Shown: positions 17,896 through 25,221 of the stretch, in pieces
How positions within the stretch are numbered: position 1 is the first letter of the stretch
Layout of the letters: each line of letters starts with the position of its first letter
Source: Actinospica durhamensis
GTDB taxonomy: Bacteria; Actinomycetota; Actinomycetes; Streptomycetales; Catenulisporaceae
NCBI RefSeq assembly: GCF_018139695.1
Contig: NZ_JAGSOG010000006.1
Span: 1-64,000 of the forward strand
Length of the DNA stretch: 64,000 nt
Direction of reading: 5' to 3'
Notes under the pieces: generated by a model
The model's database searches: none
What the model saw: the letters and a program-made list of their open reading frames with translations, nothing else
What the model was told of the DNA's origin: nothing
Position numbers and translations under genes: made by a program

Positions 17896-18390
17896 ATGCC
17901 TGCCGAATCTGACGGCCGCTGGCCGTTTCTCAGTCCGGAGAACTGGATCGATGCGATCGAGGATGCGTTGATCCAGCCGTTCCCCACACGGATGCAGCGG
18001 CATGAGGCTGGTTCGAGTACTCCGAGCCATCATGAGCTGATCCTGCAGTGCAGCGAGGAGTTCTGGGAGGAGCGATCCGCGGAGGTGTTCGAGGCGGCGG
18101 AGGCGGAGGTCGAGAAGGGACGCCAGGAACTGTCGCGTCAGCTCGCTGTCCGTTGGGGTGGCCCGGAGACGCTCGATCTGGAGCGGTACTTTCAGCCCGC
18201 GATGGACGGCCTGCTGCCTGAGCCGTTGGCGTACTTGGGCATTTATGCGCTTCACGCCTTCGTCTGGTGTCGGCCGGAGGCAGGTCGGTGGCTCGCGCTG
18301 GCCATCGTGAAGCACGACACGGAGTTGGCCTATGAATTGGTGGCCGTGGTCGGCGAGCTGGATTCGCTTGTCGAGCCTCCGGTCACGTAG
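17896..18390 (+). CDS. small acidic protein of the toxin locus, possible second immunity or accessory gene
   Basis: 164 residues from ATG 17896, two bases after the stop of the candidate immunity gene (an in-frame ATG at 17872 would overlap it). It is rich in Glu and aromatic residues: PFLSPENWIDAIEDALIQPF, EEFWEERSAEVFEAAEAEVE, then a hydrophobic C-terminal helix pair (LAYLGIYALHAFVWCRPEA). No signal peptide. I do not recognise the family. Position and co-orientation suggest it belongs to the same operon, as a second immunity protein or an orphan one from a past toxin exchange. Confidence 0.6.
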   Translation: MPAESDGRWPFLSPENWIDAIEDALIQPFPTRMQRHEAGSSTPSHHELILQCSEEFWEERSAEVFEAAEAEVEKGRQELSRQLAVRWGGPETLDLERYFQPAMDGLLPEPLAYLGIYALHAFVWCRPEAGRWLALAIVKHDTELAYELVAVVGELDSLVEPPVT

Positions 18391-18544
18391 TGGCCATATC
18401 TTGCACCTCGACCCCTTCGGCCTGCGCGGCCAGGACGTTCTTGAGCGAGTTGTCGTCGGCGCCGGTCAGCGCCCGTACCCGGTCGCCGCGCTGTCTGGCG
18501 TGGCGGGCGAGCACGTCGGCTTGGTACGTGCGCCGCGGGCTCAT
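18383..18544 (-). CDS. 53-residue small protein, convergent with toxin operon
   Basis: Reverse-strand ATG 18544 preceded by GGAG 8 nt upstream. It encodes 53 residues beginning MSPRRTYQADVLARHARQRG and ending DMATT, predicted basic N-terminal helix and Ala-rich C-terminal helix. Its stop overlaps the end of the toxin-operon gene at 17896-18390 by 8 bp. A good ribosome site and tight convergent packing support it; the absence of a recognisable family and its size limit confidence. It could be a small regulator or an antisense-encoded peptide. Confidence 0.5.
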   Translation of the reverse strand: MSPRRTYQADVLARHARQRGDRVRALTGADDNSLKNVLAAQAEGVEVQDMATT

Positions 18545-18595
18545 CGCCGTTGCTCCGTCTCGTCGAGGTGAGGCGGGGCCGGGATAAAACGCGAG

Positions 18596-18615
18596 AGGCC
18601 CCGTGCTCGGGGCCT
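18596..18615. terminator. short GC hairpin, probable terminator
   Basis: An 8-bp perfect stem AGGCCCCG/CGGGGCCT with loop TGCT, in the gap between the toxin locus and the LacI gene. It lies about 135 bp before the stop of the minus-strand LacI gene and 205 bp after the toxin operon, so its owner is not certain. Confidence 0.5.
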
Positions 18616-18749
18616 GAGTATCGAAATCCGTGCGTCAGCGGCCCCGTGACGGGGGGATCATTCGCGCGGAGGACGGGATCACGGCGACATGTCATCGATC
18701 GCGGAGCGGGTGTGCCGGAACTTTTCGGCGGGCAGCCGACCGTGAACCC

Positions 18750-19760
18750 TCAGACCCCAGCCCCGCGCGCCGGCCCGGTGCTCTCGCCGACGATCAGTGT
18801 CGGGCGCAGCATCTGGATGAAGCTGATCGGGCTCTCGTCGTTGGAGATGCCGCGCAGCAGCAGTTCTACCGCCTGACGGGCCATCGCACGCCTGGGGAAG
18901 GACACCGTCGTGAGCGAGGGGTGCGCGCGCGAGACGGGGACGATGTCGCCCTGGCCTACCACCGAGACGTCCTGCGGAATCGAGCGGCCTTGGGCCAGCA
19001 CGGCTTCCATCGCGCCGTGGACGAGGACGTCGTAGGTGGCGAAGATCGCGGTGAGGTCGGGGTGGGCGGCGAGTAGATCGCTTGCCGCGGCGAAGGCGGC
19101 GGCCGGGGTCGGGTCGGGGACGGTGTGGACGGCGCTGTCGGGCACGGTCACGCCGTCCTTCGCGAAGGCGCGGCGGAAGCCTTCGAGGCGGGGGACGTGG
19201 TCCGGGCTCATCAGTACGGCGACGTGCTCGTGGCCCAGTTCGCGCAGATGGCGGCCGACGAGCAGGCCGCCGTGCTCGTAGTCGATGGTGACGACCGGGA
19301 GGGTGTCCGGGGCGTCGGTCTCCCAGGCGCACAGGGCCACCGGGAAGCGGGCGTCGGCCAGCAGGGGCAGGTGGTCGATCAGGTCGCGGTCGCCGGCGAT
19401 GAGCAGGCCGTCGACGGAGCGGCTGGTGAGGCCGGCCAGGTGGCGGCGGGCGCGCTCGCCGTCGAGGCGGGTGGTGCACAGCAGCAGGTGGTAGCCGGCC
19501 TCTTCGAGGACGTCTTCGACCTCTTCGACGATGTCGGCGTAGAACCAGCTGCACACGGTCGGCACGAACAGGCCGATCGTCATCGTGCTGCCGGTCGCCA
19601 GGGAGCGGGCCACCAGGTTCGGGGTGTAGCCGAGTTCGGCTATGGCCGCGCGGACGCGGGCCTCCGTCTCCGGGCGGACGCGGGCTCGGCCGGAGACGAC
19701 GTTGGAGACGGTCATCTTCGTGACGCCGGCGCGGTCGGCCACGTCCTGCATCGTCACCAC
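18750..19760 (-). CDS. LacI-family transcriptional repressor of glycoside island A
   Basis: 336 residues from GTG 19760 (AAGGA 8 nt upstream). The N-terminal LacI helix-turn-helix is TMQDVADRAGVTKMTVSNVV with the hinge helix NLVARSLATG; a periplasmic-binding-like effector domain follows (TIGLFVPTVCSWFYADIVEE ... DGLLIAGDRD ... IFATYDVLVHGAMEAV ... SVVGQGDIV). Full length for the family. Divergent from the sugar ABC importer; two copies of a 15-bp operator motif (19779, 19936) flank the two promoters, fitting autoregulation and repression of 20076-30039 until a sugar is bound. Confidence 0.95.
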   Translation of the reverse strand: MVTMQDVADRAGVTKMTVSNVVSGRARVRPETEARVRAAIAELGYTPNLVARSLATGSTMTIGLFVPTVCSWFYADIVEEVEDVLEEAGYHLLLCTTRLDGERARRHLAGLTSRSVDGLLIAGDRDLIDHLPLLADARFPVALCAWETDAPDTLPVVTIDYEHGGLLVGRHLRELGHEHVAVLMSPDHVPRLEGFRRAFAKDGVTVPDSAVHTVPDPTPAAAFAAASDLLAAHPDLTAIFATYDVLVHGAMEAVLAQGRSIPQDVSVVGQGDIVPVSRAHPSLTTVSFPRRAMARQAVELLLRGISNDESPISFIQMLRPTLIVGESTGPARGAGV

Positions 19761-19778
19761 GGGTGCGTTCCTTAGCGG

Positions 19779-19793
19779 CGTTGTATCGGTAAA
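19779..19793 (-). promoter_or_regulatory. putative LacI operator, repressor-gene proximal
   Basis: Read on the minus strand it is TTTACCGATACAACG, identical at 14 of 15 positions to the second copy at 19936. It lies 19 bp upstream of the lacI-family start, over its likely promoter. Confidence 0.75.
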
Positions 19794-19935
19794 ACGAGGT
19801 TGCCCGAAAGTTAGCTCCCAGCATCGGGCTCGTCAAGCGCGGCCCGCCGCTTGGGATCGGTTTATCTGGGCCCTACCTGGCTGATCGTCCCAGTCTCGGC
19901 CGCCGGGGCAAAAGTTTCTACTGGGAACCTCTTGC

Positions 19936-19950
19936 TTTACCGGTACAACG
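19936..19950 (+). promoter_or_regulatory. putative LacI operator, importer proximal
   Basis: TTTACCGGTACAACG, in opposite orientation to the first copy. The central ACCGGT is the CG-centred core usual for LacI-family sites. It lies 126 bp upstream of the solute-binding protein start, leaving a long 5' leader in which no other signal is evident. Confidence 0.75.
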
Positions 19951-20075
19951 GGTCGTACTGTTCCGACCCAGCAGTCCACAGTCCACCCACAGTCCACCGT
20001 TCGACCTGCTCCACTCCCCGCGGCGCGGCACTCGTCGACCGCACCGCCCACCCCCGAGCAAGAAGGATCCCCCCC

Positions 20076-21380
20076 ATGACGGGCAGAACTTCGAAGACCA
20101 CGACACGGTTCCTGGGCATAGCGACGGCGGCGGCGCTCGCGCTAGGCGTCACCGCCTGCTCCAGCAGTGCATCCTCCTCCGACGGCAAGGGCGGGAGTTT
20201 CACCTACTGGTCGATGTGGAGCAAGGACGAGCCGCAGGCCAAGGTTCTGCAGGCGGCGATCACGGCCTTCACCGCGAAGACCGGCATCACCGTGAACGTC
20301 ACGTGGGCGGGGCGCAACGTGTCCAAGGAGATCGGCCCCGCGGTCGCCGCGAACAAGGCCCCTGACCTGTGGGACGACAGCGCCGGCACCGTTCTGGGCA
20401 CGCTCGGCTCCGAGGGGCAGGCGATGGACCTGTCCTCGGTGCTGGCCATGAAGATTCCCGGCGAGAACGTGACGGTCGGCAGCGTCATTCCGACCAAGTA
20501 CCTGGCCTCGCAGCCCAAGGACTCCGACGGCACCAGCGACTACGTCATCCCCTACGAGGTCACGGCCGAGGGGATCTTCTACAACGCCGCCGACCCGGCC
20601 ATGCAGGCCGCGATGCCGACCGCGCCGACCACCTGGGCCGGGTTCATCTCCGTGTGCGCCGCGCTCAAGGCCAAGGGCGAGCCCTGTATCGCCTCCGAGG
20701 GCGAGGACTCCTGGACCAACGGCCTCTACTTCGACTACGAGCTGCTGGCCAACGGGGTGAACTGGTCCGCCCTGGCGGCGGACAAGACCGGCGCCTCCTG
20801 GGACGCGCCCGGCGTCGCCGCCGCGGTGAACGACCTGGAGCAGCTGGTCTCCGGCGGCTACATCGTGCCGACCTACACCGCCACGAAGTACCCGGCGCAG
20901 GAGACCAACTGGGCCAACGGCAAGGCCGGGTTCTACATGGACGGCAGCTACGTCACCGCGGAGGTCTCCAAGGAGATCCCGTCGACCTGGAAGATGGCCA
21001 TGATGCTGCCTCCGGGCGTCAGCCAGGCGGACGTCGGCACGTTCGGGTTCTCCATCCCCAAGCGGGCCAAGAACGCGAGCGCGGCCGAGCAGTTCATCGC
21101 GTTCTTCATGCAGAAGAGCCAGCTGTCCGGGATCTCCACCGTCGCCGACAACATCACGCCGCGCGCCGACATCCCGGCCCCGGCGGAGCTGGCCAGCGTG
21201 CAGCAGGCCCTGAACGCCCCGACGCTGCGGGTGGACTTCAGCAACACCGTCCCGTCGGACTACTACAACAAGGTCTACAACCAGAACTTCCTGGACTTCT
21301 GGCACGGCAAGACCACCGCCGCGCAGTTCATCGCCGCGATGAAGTCCGCCCAGGTCACCTACTGGCAGACCCAGGGCTGA
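20076..21380 (+). CDS. sugar ABC transporter solute-binding lipoprotein
   Basis: 434 residues from ATG 20076 (AAGGA 8 nt upstream). A lipoprotein signal with lipobox LGVTAC and lipidated C28 is followed by a family-1 sugar-binding protein fold (FTYWSMWSKDEPQAKVLQAA, NKAPDLWDDSAGTV, GKAGFYMDGSYVTAEV). It captures a sugar outside the membrane for the permeases encoded at 21388 and 22364 (gap 7 bp). No ATPase gene is nearby; such importers commonly borrow a shared MsiK-like ATPase. Substrate unknown; the downstream GH95-like and propeller enzymes suggest a plant-polysaccharide oligosaccharide. Confidence 0.93.
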   Translation: MTGRTSKTTTRFLGIATAAALALGVTACSSSASSSDGKGGSFTYWSMWSKDEPQAKVLQAAITAFTAKTGITVNVTWAGRNVSKEIGPAVAANKAPDLWDDSAGTVLGTLGSEGQAMDLSSVLAMKIPGENVTVGSVIPTKYLASQPKDSDGTSDYVIPYEVTAEGIFYNAADPAMQAAMPTAPTTWAGFISVCAALKAKGEPCIASEGEDSWTNGLYFDYELLANGVNWSALAADKTGASWDAPGVAAAVNDLEQLVSGGYIVPTYTATKYPAQETNWANGKAGFYMDGSYVTAEVSKEIPSTWKMAMMLPPGVSQADVGTFGFSIPKRAKNASAAEQFIAFFMQKSQLSGISTVADNITPRADIPAPAELASVQQALNAPTLRVDFSNTVPSDYYNKVYNQNFLDFWHGKTTAAQFIAAMKSAQVTYWQTQG

Positions 21381-21387
21381 GCGGTTC

Positions 21388-22353
21388 ATGACAGCGCAAG
21401 TCACGCAGTCTCCGCGCATCGGCAGGGCACGGGGGGACTCGCTGCGTCGCGCCAGACGCAGCGAGGGCCCGCTCGAGCGCCAGCACCGCCGGACGTTCTG
21501 GCCGTTCGCCGCGCCCGCCCTGCTCTTCTACCTCGTCCTGTTCATCGCCCCCATCGCCTTCGCCGCCTACACCAGCTTCTACAAGTGGGACGGCCTGAGC
21601 CCGATGAGCAATCGGGGCCTGAACAACTACCGGATCCTGTGGCGCGACCCGGTGTTCCACACCGCGCTGACGAACACCCTGAAGATCCTGATCGTCGGCG
21701 GCGTGGTCACCTTCGTGATCGCCCTCGGGCTGACCATGATCCTCAGGGAGATGAACCGCGGGCTGTTCGCGCGGTCCGTGCTGTTCTTCCCCACGCTGGT
21801 GAACGCGATGGTGTTCGGCATCGCGGCCGGGTTCCTGTTCTCGCCCTCCGGCCCGGTCGACCAGGTCCTGCACGCGCTCGGGTGGCAGACGCCGCCCCAG
21901 TGGCTCTCGACCGAGAACATCTTCCCGATGGTCATGGGAACGCTGATCTGGACCTCGACCGGCTTCTACACGGCCATCATCATGGCCGGCGTCGACCAGA
22001 TCCCGCAGTACCTGTACGAGGCCGCGGAACTGGACGGCTGCAACGCCTGGCAGCGCTTCCGGCACGTGACGCTGCCGATGGCGTGGGAGGTCATCTCGGT
22101 CTGCGCGGTGCTGTGGACCGTCAGCTCGGTGAACATCTTCCAGCTGATCCTGGTCTTCGGCGGCAGCAACTCCAACCTGCCGCCGGCCGACTCCTGGAAC
22201 ACCGCGCTGTACGTGTACGGCGAGGCCTTCCCGCAGTCCTCGGCCCCGGAACTGGGCCTGGCCACGGCCGCCGCCATGGTGGCCCTGCTGCTGGTCGCCG
22301 TCATCACGATCCTGCTGCGCCGGTTGATGCGCCGCGAGCGCATCGAGTACTGA
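21388..22353 (+). CDS. sugar ABC transporter permease (MalF/UgpA type)
   Basis: 321 residues with six predicted membrane helices, from FWPFAAPALLFYLVLFIAPI to the C-terminal MVALLLVAVITILL. The cytoplasmic EAA loop that contacts the ATPase reads EAAELDGCNAWQRFRHVTLP. It is the first of two permease subunits of the importer, seven bases after the binding-protein gene, with a basic N-terminal tail (RRARRSEGPLERQHRR) on the cytoplasmic side. Confidence 0.95.
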   Translation: MTAQVTQSPRIGRARGDSLRRARRSEGPLERQHRRTFWPFAAPALLFYLVLFIAPIAFAAYTSFYKWDGLSPMSNRGLNNYRILWRDPVFHTALTNTLKILIVGGVVTFVIALGLTMILREMNRGLFARSVLFFPTLVNAMVFGIAAGFLFSPSGPVDQVLHALGWQTPPQWLSTENIFPMVMGTLIWTSTGFYTAIIMAGVDQIPQYLYEAAELDGCNAWQRFRHVTLPMAWEVISVCAVLWTVSSVNIFQLILVFGGSNSNLPPADSWNTALYVYGEAFPQSSAPELGLATAAAMVALLLVAVITILLRRLMRRERIEY

Positions 22354-22363
22354 GGAGCCCTTC

Positions 22364-23236
22364 GTGAGCATCGCAATCCCCGCGCGCGGCAGGCGCGGCC
22401 GGCGCAGGCGCACCGGGCCGGCGGTCCGGATCGGCGGCTGGCTGGTCTGGCTGTTCGTCATCCTGGACATCGGCCTGCTGCTGTGGACCTTCACCTCGTC
22501 GCTGCGCGGCAACAGCGACATCATGAACCACCCGTTCGGCCTGCCCGGCAGTCCGAAGTTCGGCAACTACGCCAAGGCCCTGAGCGACGGCGGCTTCGGC
22601 CGCGCCGCGCTCAACAGCGTCTTCACCTCCGTCGCCTCCTCGGCCGTGGTCATCGCGGTGGCCTCGCCGTGCGCGTACGTGCTGGCGCGCCGCCGGACGC
22701 GCACCAGCAGCTTCCTGTCGATGATGTTCGTCCTCGGCCTGGGCGTCCCGCTCCAGGTGCTGGTGATCCCGCTGTTCATCGGCCTGTCGAAGGTCAACCT
22801 CACCGACAGCCTCTACGGGCTGATCCTGGTGTACGTCGGCCTGGCCATGCCCTTCACCGTCTACCTGCTCACCGGCTTCTTCGCCGGGGTCCCGGCCGTT
22901 CTGGAGGAGGCCGCGGTCCTCGACGGCGCCGGACCGGTCCGCACCTTCCTGAGCGTGATCGTCCCGGTCGCCCGCGGCGGTATCACCACCGCGTTCCTGC
23001 TCCAGATCATCAGCGCCTGGAACGAGACGCTCTTCGCCCTCGTGCTGCTGCACAGCCAGGACAAGATCACCCTCCCGGTGGCCCTGGTCAACTTCCTGTC
23101 CACCGAGCAGTACGACGGCCAAGACTGGGGTGTCCTGTTCGCCGGCGTCTGCATCATCCTCGCCCCGATGCTCGCGCTGTTCTCCTGGCTCGGCTCCCGC
23201 ATCATCCAGGGCATGACCGTGGGAATCGGAAAATGA
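22364..23236 (+). CDS. sugar ABC transporter permease (MalG type)
   Basis: 290 residues from GTG 22364. Membrane helices begin at WLVWLFVILDIGLLLW; the EAA loop is LEEAAVLDGAGPVRTFLSVI. Partner of the permease at 21388 (11-bp spacing) in the importer complex. Its stop overlaps the ATG of the DUF5107 gene by 4 bp, so expression of transporter and intracellular enzyme is coupled. Confidence 0.95.
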   Translation: MSIAIPARGRRGRRRRTGPAVRIGGWLVWLFVILDIGLLLWTFTSSLRGNSDIMNHPFGLPGSPKFGNYAKALSDGGFGRAALNSVFTSVASSAVVIAVASPCAYVLARRRTRTSSFLSMMFVLGLGVPLQVLVIPLFIGLSKVNLTDSLYGLILVYVGLAMPFTVYLLTGFFAGVPAVLEEAAVLDGAGPVRTFLSVIVPVARGGITTAFLLQIISAWNETLFALVLLHSQDKITLPVALVNFLSTEQYDGQDWGVLFAGVCIILAPMLALFSWLGSRIIQGMTVGIGK

Positions 23237-25122
23237 ACGACTGCACACTCCGCGCCGACGTCCTACGGATCACCGGCGCGGCGGATCCGGCTGCCGGAAT
23301 ACTGCCGATCCTGCAAGGGCTCCCGGCCCATACGGCCGAGGATGCCGGGGTCGACGCCGAGATGTCACACAACCTCGTCTACGGCCGGCCGCACTCGCTC
23401 ACGCCCTACACCTGGCAGCGCGACTACGACCGCGTGCGTACCGAGCGCGAGTTGCCGACCGTGGTGCTCGAGAACGAGATCCTGACCGCCACGTTCCTGC
23501 CCGGCCACGGCGGACGCCTGTGGTCGCTGGTCCACCGGCCCACCGGCCGGGAACTATTGCACCGCAACGAGATCCTGCAGCCGGCGAACCTGGCCCTGAG
23601 GGACGCGTGGCTGGCCGGAGGCGTGGAGTGGAACTTCGGGACGACCGGCCACTGGCCGCTGACCTGCGAACCCCTGCACGCCGTCCGGGCGAGCGCGCCG
23701 GACGGCACGCCGGTGCTGCGGATGTACGAGTTCGAACGCCTGCGGCGCATGGTCGTGCAGATCGACGCGTGGCTCCCGGCCGGCTCGCCCGTGCTGTACG
23801 TCCACGCGAGCCTGCGCAATCCGTCGCCGGAGGAGACGCCGGTCTACTGGTGGACCAACATCGCCGTGCCGCAGGCCCCGGACGTGCGCGTGGTCGGCCC
23901 GGCCGAGCACGCGTTCGAGTTCGACTACGTCAGCGACCTGGAGTACGTGCGGTTCCCGCACCTCGACGGCCTCGACCGCAGCTATCCCGGCCGGGTCTCG
24001 CGCGCGGCGGACTACTTCCTGGACATCCCGGACGGCGAGCGCCGCTGGATCGCGTCGCTGGACGCGGCCGGATCAGGGCTCGTTCAGGCCTCGACCGACC
24101 GGCTGCGCGGCCGCAAGCTCTTCTGCTGGGGGACCGCGACCGGCGGCCGGCACTGGCAGGAGTGGCTCTCCGGACCGGATTCGGCCTATCTGGAGATCCA
24201 GGCCGGGCTGGCCCGCACGCAGTTGGAGCACGTGCCGATGCCGGGCGGTGCGACGTGGTCGTGGGTCGAGGCGTACGGGATGGCGCAGGCCGATTCCGAG
24301 GCGGTGCACGGGAGCTGGGATCAGGCGCGAGCCGCCGTCGCGAGCGCCTTGGACGAGCTGGTCACTTCGCGGGAACTGGACGCGGCGCTGGCATCGGTCT
24401 CGGAGTTCGTCGGCTCCGACGAGCTGTTGTCGCAGGGTTCCGGATGGGGCGCCCTGGAGATCGAGGCCGGGTCGCTGCCGGCGGTGCCCGGGCTGCCGTT
24501 CGGGTCCTGCGACGCAGACCAGCGCCCCTGGCTGGACCTGCTCGCCTCCGGCCGCCTGCCGATCTGCGACCCGCCCGCCGCACCCGTCGTCGGGCCGCGG
24601 TGGCGGGAACTGCTGGAGGAGTGCGCCGAGGACTGGCACGCGCTCTACCACCTCGGCCTGATGCGGCTGGCCGACGGGGACGAGGGCGCCGCCCGCGACG
24701 CGTTCAAGCGCTCGGCCGGCGAGCAGCGCACGCCGTGGGCTCTGCGCGCACTGGCCTTCCTGGCCTGCTCGGCCGGCGAGGCGGCCGACCTGGCGGCCGA
24801 GGCGCACCGTCTGCTCCCGGACCTCAGGGAGTTGACCATCGAGGCCCTGGACGCCCTGCTGCGCGCCGAGCGTCCCGACGAGGCGCTGGCGCTGATCGAG
24901 GCGCTGGCGCAGGCCGACCGGGAGCACGGCCGGATCCGGCTGGCCGAGGCGTGGGCCGCGCACGGCTCGGGGGATGACGATCGGGTCAGAGTTCTGCTGG
25001 CCGAAGGCATCCGCGTGGACAACATGCGCGAGGGCGAGCTCTCCCTCGACGCGCTGTGGACCGCGGTACACCCCGGGCGACCGGTGCCGGCGGCATACGA
25101 CTTCCGCATGACGGAAGGCTGA
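23233..25122 (+). CDS. DUF5107 protein, probable carbohydrate-processing enzyme with TPR-like tail
   Basis: 629 residues from ATG 23233 (ATGA overlap with the permease). Residues about 60-390 match the DUF5107 layout seen in sugar-utilisation operons: TATFLPGHGGRLWSLVHRPT, LAGGVEWNFGTTGHWPLTCE, RDYDRV, with an aldose-epimerase/GH-like beta-sandwich character (GGVEWNFG, PVYWWTNIAVPQ, GGRHWQEWLSG). Residues about 440-620 are helical and TPR-like (WHALYHLGLMRLADGDEGAA). No signal peptide, so it acts on imported sugar. The reaction is not established for the family; a glycosidase or sugar-epimerase-type role is inference. Confidence 0.8.
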   Translation: MNDCTLRADVLRITGAADPAAGILPILQGLPAHTAEDAGVDAEMSHNLVYGRPHSLTPYTWQRDYDRVRTERELPTVVLENEILTATFLPGHGGRLWSLVHRPTGRELLHRNEILQPANLALRDAWLAGGVEWNFGTTGHWPLTCEPLHAVRASAPDGTPVLRMYEFERLRRMVVQIDAWLPAGSPVLYVHASLRNPSPEETPVYWWTNIAVPQAPDVRVVGPAEHAFEFDYVSDLEYVRFPHLDGLDRSYPGRVSRAADYFLDIPDGERRWIASLDAAGSGLVQASTDRLRGRKLFCWGTATGGRHWQEWLSGPDSAYLEIQAGLARTQLEHVPMPGGATWSWVEAYGMAQADSEAVHGSWDQARAAVASALDELVTSRELDAALASVSEFVGSDELLSQGSGWGALEIEAGSLPAVPGLPFGSCDADQRPWLDLLASGRLPICDPPAAPVVGPRWRELLEECAEDWHALYHLGLMRLADGDEGAARDAFKRSAGEQRTPWALRALAFLACSAGEAADLAAEAHRLLPDLRELTIEALDALLRAERPDEALALIEALAQADREHGRIRLAEAWAAHGSGDDDRVRVLLAEGIRVDNMREGELSLDALWTAVHPGRPVPAAYDFRMTEG

Positions 25123-25129
25123 GACGAGG

Positions 25130-25162
25130 CCCGCCTCCCGCGCACCGCGCCCGGGGGGCGGG
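25130..25162 (+). terminator. hairpin after the DUF5107 gene
   Basis: Arms CCCGCCTCCC (25130-25139) and GGGGGGCGGG (25153-25162) pair at 9 of 10 positions and are followed by TCTTT. It may attenuate transcription before the secreted enzyme gene at 25222. Confidence 0.65.
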
Positions 25163-25221
25163 TCTTTCCACGGGGAGTCCTGAACCGCACATCCACGCAG
25201 TTCTGACAAGAAGGAGTACCT

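Noticed and set aside
20076..23236. A missing ATPase gene of the sugar importer as evidence of a degraded transporter
   Set aside because: Sugar importers of actinomycetes commonly rely on a shared ATPase encoded elsewhere, so absence here is not a defect.
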